Source: Mesorhizobium sp. NBSH29 (GTDB lineage: Bacteria; Pseudomonadota; Alphaproteobacteria; Rhizobiales; Rhizobiaceae). From it: a DNA stretch of 64,000 nt. The notes under the pieces are model-generated. The model was not told where the DNA came from, did not search any database, and was given only the letters and a program-made list of their open reading frames with translations. Of this stretch, positions 27,601 through 36,303 are shown one piece after another (positions within the stretch are counted from its first letter, which is position 1; every line of letters begins with the position of its first letter). The position numbers were made by a program, and so were the translations under genes. The stretch is from positions 3,110,501 through 3,174,500 of the forward strand of contig NZ_CP045492.1 of the NCBI RefSeq assembly GCF_015500055.1, in the 5' to 3' direction.

Positions 27601-28758
27601 ATGACCATCGTCCCTGTAACCTCCGCCGATCTGGACGCCGCCGAAATTGCCTGGTTCGCCGCGCTCTGCTCCGACGATTACCGCTATCTGGGCGTCCCGG
27701 ATGGGGTCCTGCGCTCAAGTTGGGAACATTGCTCGGAAATCCTGAAAATCGCCGAGGAGCAAGGGTTCGGAAATATCTTGTGTCCCTCCTCCTATCAGGT
27801 TGGCCAGGACACGCTGTCTTTTGTCGCCGGCGCCGCACCCATCACCAGCCGCATCAATCTGCTGGCTGCAATCCGCTGCGGCGAGATGCAGCCCATCATG
27901 CTGGCCCGCACGCTTGCGACGCTTGATCATATGCTTAAGGGGCGGCTGACCCTCAACATCATCTCGTCGGATTTTCCCGGAGAAACCGCCGACAGCGCCT
28001 TCCGCTACCAGCGTTCGCGCGAGGTGGTCGAGATCCTCAAGCAGGCCTGGACGTGCGACGAAATCAATTATCAGGGCGAAGTCTACCGGTTCGCCAACGT
28101 GTCGGCTGAGCCGGCAAAGCCCTACCAGCAAAATGGCGGCCCACTGCTCTACTTCGGCGGCTACTCTCCCGATGCGCTGGAACTGTGCGGCCAGCATTGT
28201 GACGTCTATTTGATGTGGCCCGAGACGAAGGAAGCGCTGGCGGGCCGCATGAAGGCGGTGCATGAGCGCGCCGCCGCACATGGCCGCACGCTCGACTACG
28301 GTCTGCGCGTACACATGATCGTTCGTGACACCGAAAAGGAAGCCCGCGAATACGCCCGCGAACTGGTCTCGAAGCTCGACGACGAGCAAGGCCGAGCCAT
28401 CCGCGCCCGGGCGCTGGACGCGACCTCGCTCGGCGTTTCCCACCAGGCGACAAACCGCGACGTTGCTGACGCCGATGGCTTTATCGAGCCCCACCTATGG
28501 ACCGGGATTGGCCGCGCCCGCTCGGGCTGCGGCGCCGCTTTGGTCGGGTCAGCCGATCAGGTTCTGTCCGAGATCGAGGCGTACCAGAAGATGGGCATCC
28601 GCGCCTTCATCTTCTCCGGCTACCCGCATCTCGACGAATGCATATCGTTTGGCAGCCGCGTCCTGCCACACCTGAAAACCTGTTCGTTGCCAAAAATCTA
28701 TGGGCGGGTGCCGGCGGAAACGCCGGCAACTCCGCTCGGCTCAGGCTCGCGGCATTAA
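27601..28758 (+). CDS. LLM-class FMNH2-dependent monooxygenase (SsuD-like)
   Basis: This 385-residue bacterial luciferase-fold enzyme resembles alkanesulfonate monooxygenase SsuD and its relatives. Shared blocks include LAAIRCGEMQP, ARTLATLDHMLKGRLTLNI, PLLYFGGYSPDALELC, DYGLRVHMIVRDTEKEA (the Arg and His that SsuD uses in catalysis), LWTGIGRARSGCGAALVG with the mobile-loop Arg, and FIFSGYPHLDEC. The SsuD Cys54 region is different here. The enzyme would use reduced FMN and O2, and a flavin reductase follows 17 bp later. The context is sugar catabolism, so a sulfonated sugar or another sugar-linked substrate is possible. The ATG at 27601 is preferred to a TTG at 27577. Confidence 0.85.
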   Translation: MTIVPVTSADLDAAEIAWFAALCSDDYRYLGVPDGVLRSSWEHCSEILKIAEEQGFGNILCPSSYQVGQDTLSFVAGAAPITSRINLLAAIRCGEMQPIMLARTLATLDHMLKGRLTLNIISSDFPGETADSAFRYQRSREVVEILKQAWTCDEINYQGEVYRFANVSAEPAKPYQQNGGPLLYFGGYSPDALELCGQHCDVYLMWPETKEALAGRMKAVHERAAAHGRTLDYGLRVHMIVRDTEKEAREYARELVSKLDDEQGRAIRARALDATSLGVSHQATNRDVADADGFIEPHLWTGIGRARSGCGAALVGSADQVLSEIEAYQKMGIRAFIFSGYPHLDECISFGSRVLPHLKTCSLPKIYGRVPAETPATPLGSGSRH

Positions 28759-28775
28759 TCGGAGACAGGGTAAAA

Positions 28776-29303
28776 ATGTACCATTTCAACGATCAGCCCA
28801 CCGCCATGCAGAGCTTCGTTCCGGGCCCAGACAGCACCCGCACCTTTCGCGATGCGCTCGGCCGCTTTGCCACCGGCGTCACCATCGTCACCACGGCGAC
28901 CGAGGACGGCCCAGTCGGCATCACCGCCAACAGCTTTTCTGCTGTCTCGCTCGACCCGCCGGTCGTGCTGTGGTCGATAGGCCGCAATTCCAGTCGCTAC
29001 GACGCCTTTGCCGACTGCAAGAACTTTGCTGTCCACATTCTCGATGCCGACCAGCTCGATCTCAGCCGCCGCTTTGCCCGCGCCGGGGACGCATTTTCCG
29101 GCCTCGACTTCACCTGGAGTGAAAATGGCGTGCCAGTGCTGCCAGACTGCCTGTCGCGCTTCGAATGTGCACGCATCGCCGGCCACGATGGAGGAGACCA
29201 CCTGATCGTCGTGGCACGTGTGGTGGAGGCAGCCCTGCGTGACGGCGAGCCGCTGGTTTTTTCGCGCGGCGGCTACGGTCGGTTCGATGGTTTTGCGGGC
29301 TGA
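28776..29303 (+). CDS. flavin reductase family protein (FMN:NAD(P)H oxidoreductase)
   Basis: This protein of 175 residues has the flavin-reductase-like split-barrel: FRDALGRFATGVTIVTT, GITANSFSAVSLDPPVVLWSI, FAVHILDADQLDLSRRFA, and a C-terminal DHLIVVARVVEA with the conserved GDH. It would supply reduced FMN to the monooxygenase encoded just upstream; together they form a two-component system. The start at 28776 follows GGAGACAGG. The frame is open upstream to 28497, but that part overlaps the monooxygenase gene. Confidence 0.88.
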   Translation: MYHFNDQPTAMQSFVPGPDSTRTFRDALGRFATGVTIVTTATEDGPVGITANSFSAVSLDPPVVLWSIGRNSSRYDAFADCKNFAVHILDADQLDLSRRFARAGDAFSGLDFTWSENGVPVLPDCLSRFECARIAGHDGGDHLIVVARVVEAALRDGEPLVFSRGGYGRFDGFAG

Positions 29304-29361
29304 CGCCACGCGACTTCCCACCAGGCCTTCGGAAAACTCCGCAGGCTGCCACACATCGTTT

Positions 29362-30402
29362 TCAAGCTCTCACCGGTCCCGTCGATTGCCGCAGCACGAT
29401 GTGGCAGGCGAACTCCACCCGCCGCGCCGGAACGTCCATTCCACCCAGGTCGTCCAGAAGCAGGTTCAGCGCCGCCGCCCCGATCTCGCGCATGGGAATA
29501 TGCATCGTGGTCAGCGGCGGATTGGCAAATGCGGCCTGCGGCAGGTCGTCCATGCCGACCACCGAGACATCGCCCGGCACGCTGAACCCGGCACGGTCGA
29601 CCCCCATCATCGCACCCACCGCAAGGCTGTCGCCAGCCGCGACGATGCCGGTGAAATCAAGCCCCTTGTCACGGATGCGCGCAGCCACCGCCTCGGCGGC
29701 AAGCTCGGGCAGCCAGTCGGAGACTTCCAGGACAAGATCGCCTGCGGGATCGATGCCACGGCCACGCAGCGCATCCTGCCACCCCTCGAAACGCCGCTCG
29801 ATGGTGCGCCGCCCGCGCCGCATCAGAAACAGAACCCGCTCATGGCCCATATCAAGCAGGTGGTCGGTCGCCAGATGTGCGGCCGAGCGGTTGCATGGCG
29901 TCACGCTCGAGTGGCGCATGGCCGGATCATCGCCGTTGACCAGCACGAAAGGCTTGTCGAAACCGCTCGCCAGCGACAGAACGGTCTCATCATCCATGGT
30001 CAGGAACAGGCAGCCAACGGTCGCCGGATCGCTGAGCGCGGCATTGATCGGCGCGCGCGCTTCCTCCGGTCCTGCCACCGCCAGCGTCACCAGTTCAACG
30101 TCGAGGGCGCGCGCGCGCTCGTTGAGACCCTCCAGAACATAGAAGGTGAACTGGCTGCGCACATAATCGACCATGGCGGCGCTCGAGGCAGCAAGGATGA
30201 CCTTGCGCCCCATCACCGACGCCGGGATCGAATAGTTGAGCGTCTTGGCCGCCTCCAGCAAACGTTCGCGCAACTCCCCACGCACTCCCTTGCCGCCGGC
30301 CAAGGCCCGCGATGCCGTGCTGACCGAAACGCCGCAGCGCGCCGCAATATCTTCCAGCCGCACCCGCCTGCTCGGCCTGCCCCGTTTGCCCTCAACTGCC
30401 AT
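29362..30402 (-). CDS. LacI-family transcriptional regulator
   Basis: This 346-residue repressor starts at MAVEGKRG (30402). It has the LacI helix-turn-helix (RLEDIAARCGVSVSTASRAL), the hinge helix region, and a periplasmic-binding-protein-like core (FVLVNGDDPAMRHSSV, LATDHLLDMGHERVLFL, GIVAAGDSLAVGAMMGVDRAG, VSVVGMDDLPQAAFANPPLTT). The core should bind a sugar effector. It is divergent from the GH88/105-KduI-ABC operon, with 105 bp between, and is the obvious candidate to regulate it. The longer open frame to 30492 would cover the operator. Confidence 0.88.
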   Translation of the reverse strand: MAVEGKRGRPSRRVRLEDIAARCGVSVSTASRALAGGKGVRGELRERLLEAAKTLNYSIPASVMGRKVILAASSAAMVDYVRSQFTFYVLEGLNERARALDVELVTLAVAGPEEARAPINAALSDPATVGCLFLTMDDETVLSLASGFDKPFVLVNGDDPAMRHSSVTPCNRSAAHLATDHLLDMGHERVLFLMRRGRRTIERRFEGWQDALRGRGIDPAGDLVLEVSDWLPELAAEAVAARIRDKGLDFTGIVAAGDSLAVGAMMGVDRAGFSVPGDVSVVGMDDLPQAAFANPPLTTMHIPMREIGAAALNLLLDDLGGMDVPARRVEFACHIVLRQSTGPVRA

Positions 30403-30430
30403 GGCGCGCGCATCTCCCTTTCCCAATCTA

Positions 30431-30464
30431 TGCAAAAAATTTTCATATTGCGCAAGTTTTTGCA
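30431..30464. promoter_or_regulatory. candidate LacI-type operator of the uronate operon
   Basis: The gap between lacI-type and GH88/105 genes holds a perfect 8-bp palindrome TTGCGCAA (30448-30455), with the central CG usual for LacI-family operators. It is framed by a wider inverted repeat TGCAAAAA / TTTTTGCA (30431-30438 and 30457-30464). The site is 44-77 bp from the GH88/105 start. Confidence 0.45.
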
Positions 30465-30507
30465 GTGTGGAACGGTAGGCATGAGGTTGCACATCTGGGG
30501 AGGAACC

Positions 30508-31608
30508 GTGCCGTCATCGTCGGAAAAACTGCGTCTGGAAATCATGCACCTCGTCGAGGGCATGACGCGCCTGCGCCATGATGGCCGCTATGACGAGCCC
30601 AATCTTGACGGTACGGCGGGCGACTATATCAGCTTCGATTCGTGGGAATGGCCGCAAGGTGTCGGCCTCTACGGCCTGGTGCGCCTGTGGCAGCATACCG
30701 GCGACGACAGCCTGCGCCACACCGTCGAAGACTGGTATGAGCGCCGCCTGTCTGCGGGCCTGCCGCCCATGAATGTAAACACCACCGCTCCCATGCTGGC
30801 GCTCTCTCTGTTGTGGCGAGAGACCCGCGACACGCGATGGGAAGCGCCACTTTCGGCTTGGGCCGACCGCATGATGCAGAAAATGCCGCGCACGCCGGAA
30901 GGCGGCTTCCAGCACAATGTCTCAGACAGGATCAACGACGACGAACTGTGGGACGACACGCTGTTCATGGCAGCGCTGTTCCTTGCCAGCTACGGACAGA
31001 CTGCCGGAAGGCGCGATTGCGTCGACGAAGCAGTGCGCCAATTCCTCGTCCACACGCGATATCTGGGCGACCCCCATACCGGGCTCTGGTTCCATGGCTG
31101 GACCTTCGAGGGCCGGCACAATTTCGCCCGCGCTCTATGGGCGCGCGGCAACGCCTGGATCACAGTCGGCATTCTCGACCTGATCGAGCTTGCCGAAATT
31201 GATGCGCCGGTGCGCGACTTCCTGCTCGGCGTCTTCGAGGCGCAGGTTGAGGCACTGCTGAAGCTCCAGGCCCCATCAGGCGCCTGGCACACGCTACTCG
31301 ACGATCCGCAATCCTATGAAGAAATGTCAGCCACCGCCGGCTTCGGCTACGGCCTGATGAAGGCAGCGCGCCTTGGCATCGGGCCCAAGCAATGCGCCAG
31401 TGCAGGGCAACGGGCACTCGCCGCCGTCCGCGCCAATATCGGGTCACAAGGGTTTCTCGGCAACGTGTCCTACGGCACCCGCATGGGCCATGATTTGCAG
31501 TTTTACCGCGACATCCCGATCCAGCCGACCGGCTACGGACAGGCACTCGCCATCCTGTGCCTCACCGAAGGCATGATCCACGCAGACCAGATCGAGGAGG
31601 CCGCCTGA
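30508..31608 (+). CDS. glycoside hydrolase family 88/105 (unsaturated uronyl hydrolase)
   Basis: This 366-residue enzyme (GTG start at 30508, five bases after GGGGAGGAA) resembles YteR/YesR-type hydrolases. They remove the 4,5-unsaturated uronic acid that polysaccharide lyases leave at the non-reducing end of oligosaccharides. It is an (alpha/alpha)6-barrel. Family-like features are SWEWPQGVGLYGLVRLW (near 45-61), NVNTTAPMLALSLL, DELWDDTLFMAALFLASYG (Asp149/150 region, the acid/base site in YteR) and FARALWARGNAWITVGILDL. No signal peptide is visible, so it acts in the cytoplasm on imported oligosaccharides. The stop overlaps the kduI start (TGATG). Confidence 0.88.
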   Translation: MPSSSEKLRLEIMHLVEGMTRLRHDGRYDEPNLDGTAGDYISFDSWEWPQGVGLYGLVRLWQHTGDDSLRHTVEDWYERRLSAGLPPMNVNTTAPMLALSLLWRETRDTRWEAPLSAWADRMMQKMPRTPEGGFQHNVSDRINDDELWDDTLFMAALFLASYGQTAGRRDCVDEAVRQFLVHTRYLGDPHTGLWFHGWTFEGRHNFARALWARGNAWITVGILDLIELAEIDAPVRDFLLGVFEAQVEALLKLQAPSGAWHTLLDDPQSYEEMSATAGFGYGLMKAARLGIGPKQCASAGQRALAAVRANIGSQGFLGNVSYGTRMGHDLQFYRDIPIQPTGYGQALAILCLTEGMIHADQIEEAA

Positions 31609-32438
31609 TGCGAATACTCTACGGCGCCGGGCCCGGCGATATTCCAGGATTTGACACCGACCGGCTGCGTGCCGAGTTTCTGGTCGAACAGCTGTTCGTG
31701 CCGGGCTTTCTCGAATTCTGCTACACCCACACCGACCGCATGATCCTCGGAGGCGCAGTCCCAACCGACACCCCGCTCGAATTCGGCGACGGCGCTGATG
31801 TCGGCACCGAGCACTTTTTCACCGCCCGCGAAATGGGCATTGCCAATCTCGGCGGCGCCGGGTCGATCATTGTCGACGGCAAGACGTTCAAACTGGCCAA
31901 CCGCGATATCCTCTACATCGGTCGCGGCGCACTGTCGGTCAGCCTCACCAGCGACGACGCCAAGAATCCAGCCCGCTTCTACATGAACTCCGTGCCCGCC
32001 GGCGCCGACATTCCCCACCGCCTGATCACCAGCCAGGAAGCAAAACCGCTCGACCTCGGCGAAGAAAAGCGCGCCAACAAGCGGCGGCTGAAAATGTACA
32101 TCCATCCTGAAGTCGCGCCCTCCTGCCTGCTTTTGATGGGCATCACCGATCTGGCGCCCGGCAGCGTCTGGAACACCATGCCGCCCCATCTGCATGAGCG
32201 GCGCATGGAGGCTTACTGCTATTTCGACATGGACGATCAGGACCGTGTGGTCCACCTGATGGGCCGGCCCGACAGCACCCGCCATCTGATGGTCGCCAAT
32301 GGCGACTGCGTCATCTCGCCGGCATGGTCGATCCATATGGGCAGCGGCACCGGGCCCTACGCTTTTGTCTGGGGCATGACCGGTGAAAACCAAGCATACA
32401 ACGACGTCACCCCCGTGCCGGTCGAGACACTTCGATGA
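31608..32438 (+). CDS. kduI: 5-dehydro-4-deoxy-D-glucuronate isomerase
   Basis: This protein of 276 residues is close in length to E. coli KduI. The enzyme turns 5-keto-4-deoxyuronate, the product of unsaturated uronyl hydrolases and lyases, into 2,5-diketo-3-deoxygluconate. The zinc ligands are all present: His194, His196 and Glu201 in PPHLHERRMEAYCYFD, and His243 in WSIHMGSG, matching the E. coli positions with an offset of two. It overlaps GH88/105 by one base and the next gene by four (ATGA). KduD, KdgK and KdgA, needed for the following steps, are not in the window. Confidence 0.93.
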   Translation: MRILYGAGPGDIPGFDTDRLRAEFLVEQLFVPGFLEFCYTHTDRMILGGAVPTDTPLEFGDGADVGTEHFFTAREMGIANLGGAGSIIVDGKTFKLANRDILYIGRGALSVSLTSDDAKNPARFYMNSVPAGADIPHRLITSQEAKPLDLGEEKRANKRRLKMYIHPEVAPSCLLLMGITDLAPGSVWNTMPPHLHERRMEAYCYFDMDDQDRVVHLMGRPDSTRHLMVANGDCVISPAWSIHMGSGTGPYAFVWGMTGENQAYNDVTPVPVETLR

Positions 32439-34936
32439 ACATTGCGGTTCACCCCATGAACGATCTAGTCCTGCGCCGTCCTTTGGCCTTCGGCTCGCCG
32501 ATCAGCTACTGGCATCTCGGTCAGACCGTCGAAGCCCGCTACGATGTGGCCGACCAGCCCATGCAGGGTGAGATGGACCCGTTCTTCTTCCTGACCAAGC
32601 ACAAGAATTTCATTCCGCATGAATATCCGTGTCGCACCCGGTTCATTGCCGAGCGACGCGGCAAGCGACCCGATCCTGTCGGCAGCTTCTCGGCCCACCG
32701 CACCTGGCTGCCCTTTGCCTCGCCGCGCGTCGACCTTTCCGGCTTCTGGTTTCGGCCCACCACCATCGGCACCTGGGCCCAGACCGCCATCGATGCGGCC
32801 CATGCCGGCGAAGCCACGCTGCGGCTGCGCACGTGCGGTGGCGCGGTCGTCTTCGTCAACGGCGTCGAAGCAGGCTGGATGGCCCCCTACGGACGCAACC
32901 TCGAATCCTCCACCGATGTGACCGTGTTGCTCCACGCCGGGAGCAATGAAATCACCATCTGGTTCGACGATCTCGCCGAGCGTGATGCCCGCTACTACTT
33001 CCAGCTGGATTATCTGGAAGGCCCGGACGCCATCCACGCGCTTCCGTTGCCGATCGACGGCACAGCTGCCGCCGCCATGGAAGCGAGCATGGAGGCCATG
33101 CATTTCGAAAAAACCGCTTATGGCAGCGGCGTAGTTGCATTGGTGACAAGCGCACCGCTGCCCTGCCCGGTGGATGTACTGGTGACCGTCGAGGGCGACT
33201 TCATGTCGATCGAGCCGCCTCTGGTGCTCAAGCTCGAAGTGGCCGCCGGTGCCACCCGTCTTCCTCTTGCCGACACCGCCGCTCTGCCAGCCGATTTCCG
33301 CCACTTCGCAGTATCTATGTCCCACGCCGGTTTCACGGCACGCCGCGTCTTCGGCGTCGAGATCTGCCATTTGGAACGCCAGGGCACCGCGCCCTCCTCG
33401 CTCGCGGAACGCATCACCGAAGCTTTGGACGAAGTTTCGAACCACGCCGAGCGCGACACCGTGCGCGCGCTGGCGCGGCTCGCCACCGACCGTTCCGGCG
33501 CCGAGACCGAGGCCATGATTGCCGCAGCCTTGCCGGCGGTTGAAGATTGCCACGACTGCGCCGATTTCATCCTTGTGCCGCTTCTGTGGTGCCGCACCCG
33601 CCATGGTGATGCCATCGAGCCTGCCCTGCGCGACCGCATTGACCAGGCCATCCTCGGCTACCGCTACTGGATGGATGAACCGGGCAATGACGTGCAATGG
33701 TATTTCTCGGAAAACCACGCACTCTTGTTCCACACCGCCGCCTATCTGTCCGGTCATCTCCTTGTCGACCAGACCTTTGCGCGCTCGGGCCGCAAGGGCA
33801 GCGACCAGTCATCCATCGGCCTGACGCGCGTCCGCGCCTGGCTCGACCACTTTGAGGCATGGGAGATGGCCGAGTTCAACTCGGCTCCTTACTTCCCGAT
33901 CGACCTTAAGGGGCTTACCGCGCTCTACGCACTCGCGCCCGATACCGATGTGCGCCTGCGCGCGGGCAAGGCCATCCTTCGGCTTCTCGAGGTTGTCGCC
34001 CGCTCCGCCCACCATGGTGCGCTGACTGGCGCGCAGGGACGTTCTTATGAGCACACGCTTCGCGCACCACGCTCGCTTGAACTTTCGGGCATCGCGCGCA
34101 TGCTGTGGGGCACCGGTAATTTCGGCAAACGGTTCCACGCGCTACCACAGTTGGCGCTTTGTCTGCGCGATTTCGGTCTTGCGGTGCCTGACAATCTGGC
34201 CGGACTCGCCGCGTTTGACCGCGACGGCGCCCATGAGTGGCGGTTCGCGCAGGGCCAGGACCGGATCGCAAAACTCTACCATTATAAAACCCGCGACTAC
34301 GCCCTTGGCACCGCCGCCCATTACCGCTGGAACGAGTGGGGCTATCAGGAAACCGTTCTGCATCTGAGGCTTGGCCAGAACCCGGATGCCCAGATATGGA
34401 TCAACCATCCGGGCGAAACCATCCATTCGGGCTATGGCCGTCCATCCTATTGGGGCGGCTCGGGCACCCTGCCGCGCTTGCATCACTATCGGGGTCTTGC
34501 CGTTCTCGAATTCGACTGCGCGCCCGAACAGCCCGGCTTTACCCATGCATGGTTCCCGCGCGAGGCGTTCGACGCCAGCCGCGTTTCTGGTCAGGTAGCT
34601 CTGGCGCAGGCCGACAGCGGCCAGGTGCTTTTGAAAGCGGACGCCGATCTCACGCTTGTGCAGAGCGGGCCTACCGCGGGCAACGAGCTGCGCGTCGCCG
34701 GCCACAAGGCAACATGGATTGTACGCCTTGGCCAAGAAGCCCGCGGTGGTGACCTCGAAGCGTTTGCCAGCCGTTTTGCAGGTCTTTCCCTAAAGCGCGA
34801 CGGCGCCATCTGGATAATCGACGATCCCGAATACGGCGTCGTTCGCTTTCACCCTGACGGCCGCGTCGAGGCCGAGGGACGCCTCGTAGACCCCTCTCAA
34901 TGGACAGTCGAGGGAGAAGCCGATTTCATGATCTGA
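32435..34936 (+). CDS. unrecognised 833-residue multidomain protein of the uronate operon
   Basis: I do not recognise a named family. Residues about 95-200 look like a galactose-binding or jelly-roll domain (LSGFWFRPTTIG, LRLRTCGGAVVFVNG, HAGSNEITIWFDDLAERD). Residues about 330-620 are helix-rich with WYFSENHALLFHTAAYLSG and EFNSAPYFPIDLKGLTALY, which resemble the (alpha/alpha) toroid of heparinase-like and other polysaccharide lyases. The C-terminal 230 residues are beta-rich (QIWINHPGETIHSGYGRPSYWGG, VAGHKATWIV), like the sandwich domains that follow such toroids. There is no signal peptide. Tight coupling to kduI (ATGA) and the downstream ABC importer suggest a cytoplasmic lyase or hydrolase acting on imported uronate oligosaccharides. 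Confidence 0.6.
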   Translation: MNIAVHPMNDLVLRRPLAFGSPISYWHLGQTVEARYDVADQPMQGEMDPFFFLTKHKNFIPHEYPCRTRFIAERRGKRPDPVGSFSAHRTWLPFASPRVDLSGFWFRPTTIGTWAQTAIDAAHAGEATLRLRTCGGAVVFVNGVEAGWMAPYGRNLESSTDVTVLLHAGSNEITIWFDDLAERDARYYFQLDYLEGPDAIHALPLPIDGTAAAAMEASMEAMHFEKTAYGSGVVALVTSAPLPCPVDVLVTVEGDFMSIEPPLVLKLEVAAGATRLPLADTAALPADFRHFAVSMSHAGFTARRVFGVEICHLERQGTAPSSLAERITEALDEVSNHAERDTVRALARLATDRSGAETEAMIAAALPAVEDCHDCADFILVPLLWCRTRHGDAIEPALRDRIDQAILGYRYWMDEPGNDVQWYFSENHALLFHTAAYLSGHLLVDQTFARSGRKGSDQSSIGLTRVRAWLDHFEAWEMAEFNSAPYFPIDLKGLTALYALAPDTDVRLRAGKAILRLLEVVARSAHHGALTGAQGRSYEHTLRAPRSLELSGIARMLWGTGNFGKRFHALPQLALCLRDFGLAVPDNLAGLAAFDRDGAHEWRFAQGQDRIAKLYHYKTRDYALGTAAHYRWNEWGYQETVLHLRLGQNPDAQIWINHPGETIHSGYGRPSYWGGSGTLPRLHHYRGLAVLEFDCAPEQPGFTHAWFPREAFDASRVSGQVALAQADSGQVLLKADADLTLVQSGPTAGNELRVAGHKATWIVRLGQEARGGDLEAFASRFAGLSLKRDGAIWIIDDPEYGVVRFHPDGRVEAEGRLVDPSQWTVEGEADFMI

Positions 34937-34941
34937 TTGTA

Positions 34942-34964
34942 GGCGCCGGTCGATTTCCGGTGCC
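34942..34964 (+). promoter_or_regulatory. intercistronic hairpin before the solute-binding protein gene
   Basis: GGCGCCGG pairs with CCGGTGCC (one G-U) around a 7-base loop, 5 bp after the stop of the 833-residue protein and 59 bp before the next start. With no T run it is unlikely to terminate; such stems often protect the binding-protein mRNA and raise its level. Confidence 0.5.
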
Positions 34965-35023
34965 TGGGAGGAGCCCGAACATTCACGCGGTCAACGGGAG
35001 CCGCACCAAGGAGGAGAACGGGA

Positions 35024-36289
35024 ATGAAATTTTCAAAGGGAATAATGCTGGCTCTGGCAACGGGGCTGATGTCGACATCGGCGCTAGCCGGCGATGTGCG
35101 CGTGATGTGGTATTCGGACGGCGTCGAGGGTGAGGTCATCAAGGACCTGCTCGACCGCTTCATGAAGGACAATCCGGGCATCAATGTCGTTCTCGACAAT
35201 GTCGCCTACAAGGTTATTCAGGAGCAGCTGCCGATTGAACTGGAAGCCGGCCGCGGCCCCGACATCGCACGCGTCACCAACATCAAGGAACTGGCCGGTC
35301 ATTGGCTCGATCTGACGCCGCATCTGTCCAACGTCGATTACTGGCAGGAAAATTTCGGCGCCCATTTTGACTGGATGCGCCCGGACGGCTCGTCCGCCAT
35401 TCCCGGTTTCATGACGCAGATCACGTTGACCGGCGGCTTTGCCAATAAGACGCTGTTTGAGCAAGCCGGCGTGGATATGCCGGATGACAAGGCGACCTGG
35501 GATGATTGGGTCGAGGCTGCCGGCAAGGTGCAGGACAGCCAGCAGCTCAACGCGGCCATCGCCATCGACCGTTCGGGCCACCGCGTTTCGGGTCCCAACA
35601 TTTCCTATGGCGCCAACTACATCGGCGCCGACCGCCTGCCAGCCCCGATCGACGCCGGCACCAAAGCATTCGCTGAAAAGCTCGTGGCTTGGACAGAAAA
35701 CGGCCGGATGAACAAGGAGACCTGGGTATCCGCGTCAGGCACAACCTATCGCGCCGGCGCCGAAGACTTTATCAACGCCCAGCTTGCCTATTACTATTCC
35801 GGCAGCTGGCAGGTGGCCAACCTGTCGACCAAGATCGGCGATGCCTTTGACTGGGTCGCCACCGGCTCGCCCTGTGGAACCGACGCCTGCAGCGGCCTGC
35901 CGGGCGGTGCAGCACTGGTCGCGATCAAATACACCAAGAACCCTGAGGAAGTTGCCAAGGTCATGGATTACCTTGCCCAGGAAGACATTGTGCGCGAGTT
36001 CACCGAGCGCACGCTGTTCCTGCCCGGCCACAAGGGTGTGCTGTCCAAGCCCATCGACTTCAAGACCGATGATCCAAACGTAAAGGCGGCTCTGGAAGCG
36101 TTCGTCAAGGCAGCCGGTGAAGTCGCACCCAACGCTTCAGCACTGCCGGCGTGGAAGTGGGGCACCGCCTATTACGGCGCTCTTGTCACACGTATCAGTC
36201 AGGTGATGGCAGGCGAACTCAAGCTCGACGAAGCCTATGCCCGGATGGATGAGGACATCAAGGCCAAGGTCGCCGAAGCGTCGAAATAG
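35024..36289 (+). CDS. ABC transporter sugar-binding protein (family 1)
   Basis: This 421-residue periplasmic protein has a Sec signal peptide (ending STSALAGD) and starts after an ideal AAGGAGG. Features of cluster B/D sugar-binding proteins include VEGEVIKDLLDRFMKDNPGINVVLDN split around residue 30, PDIARV, a Trp-rich middle and WQVANLSTKIGDAFDWVATGSP. A Cys pair (CGTDAC) is unusual and may be a disulfide in the cleft. It should bring an oligosaccharide with uronic acid to the permeases encoded next. The overall gene set resembles the oligogalacturonide importer TogMNAB, but the ligand is not proven. Confidence 0.9.
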   Translation: MKFSKGIMLALATGLMSTSALAGDVRVMWYSDGVEGEVIKDLLDRFMKDNPGINVVLDNVAYKVIQEQLPIELEAGRGPDIARVTNIKELAGHWLDLTPHLSNVDYWQENFGAHFDWMRPDGSSAIPGFMTQITLTGGFANKTLFEQAGVDMPDDKATWDDWVEAAGKVQDSQQLNAAIAIDRSGHRVSGPNISYGANYIGADRLPAPIDAGTKAFAEKLVAWTENGRMNKETWVSASGTTYRAGAEDFINAQLAYYYSGSWQVANLSTKIGDAFDWVATGSPCGTDACSGLPGGAALVAIKYTKNPEEVAKVMDYLAQEDIVREFTERTLFLPGHKGVLSKPIDFKTDDPNVKAALEAFVKAAGEVAPNASALPAWKWGTAYYGALVTRISQVMAGELKLDEAYARMDEDIKAKVAEASK

Positions 36290-36303
36290 GCTCGAATACC
36301 CTC

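Noticed and set aside
29218-30507. long in-frame extension upstream of the GH88/105 gene
   Set aside because: It would overlap the whole LacI gene on the other strand and has no homology-like features; the GTG at 30508 has a good ribosome binding site.
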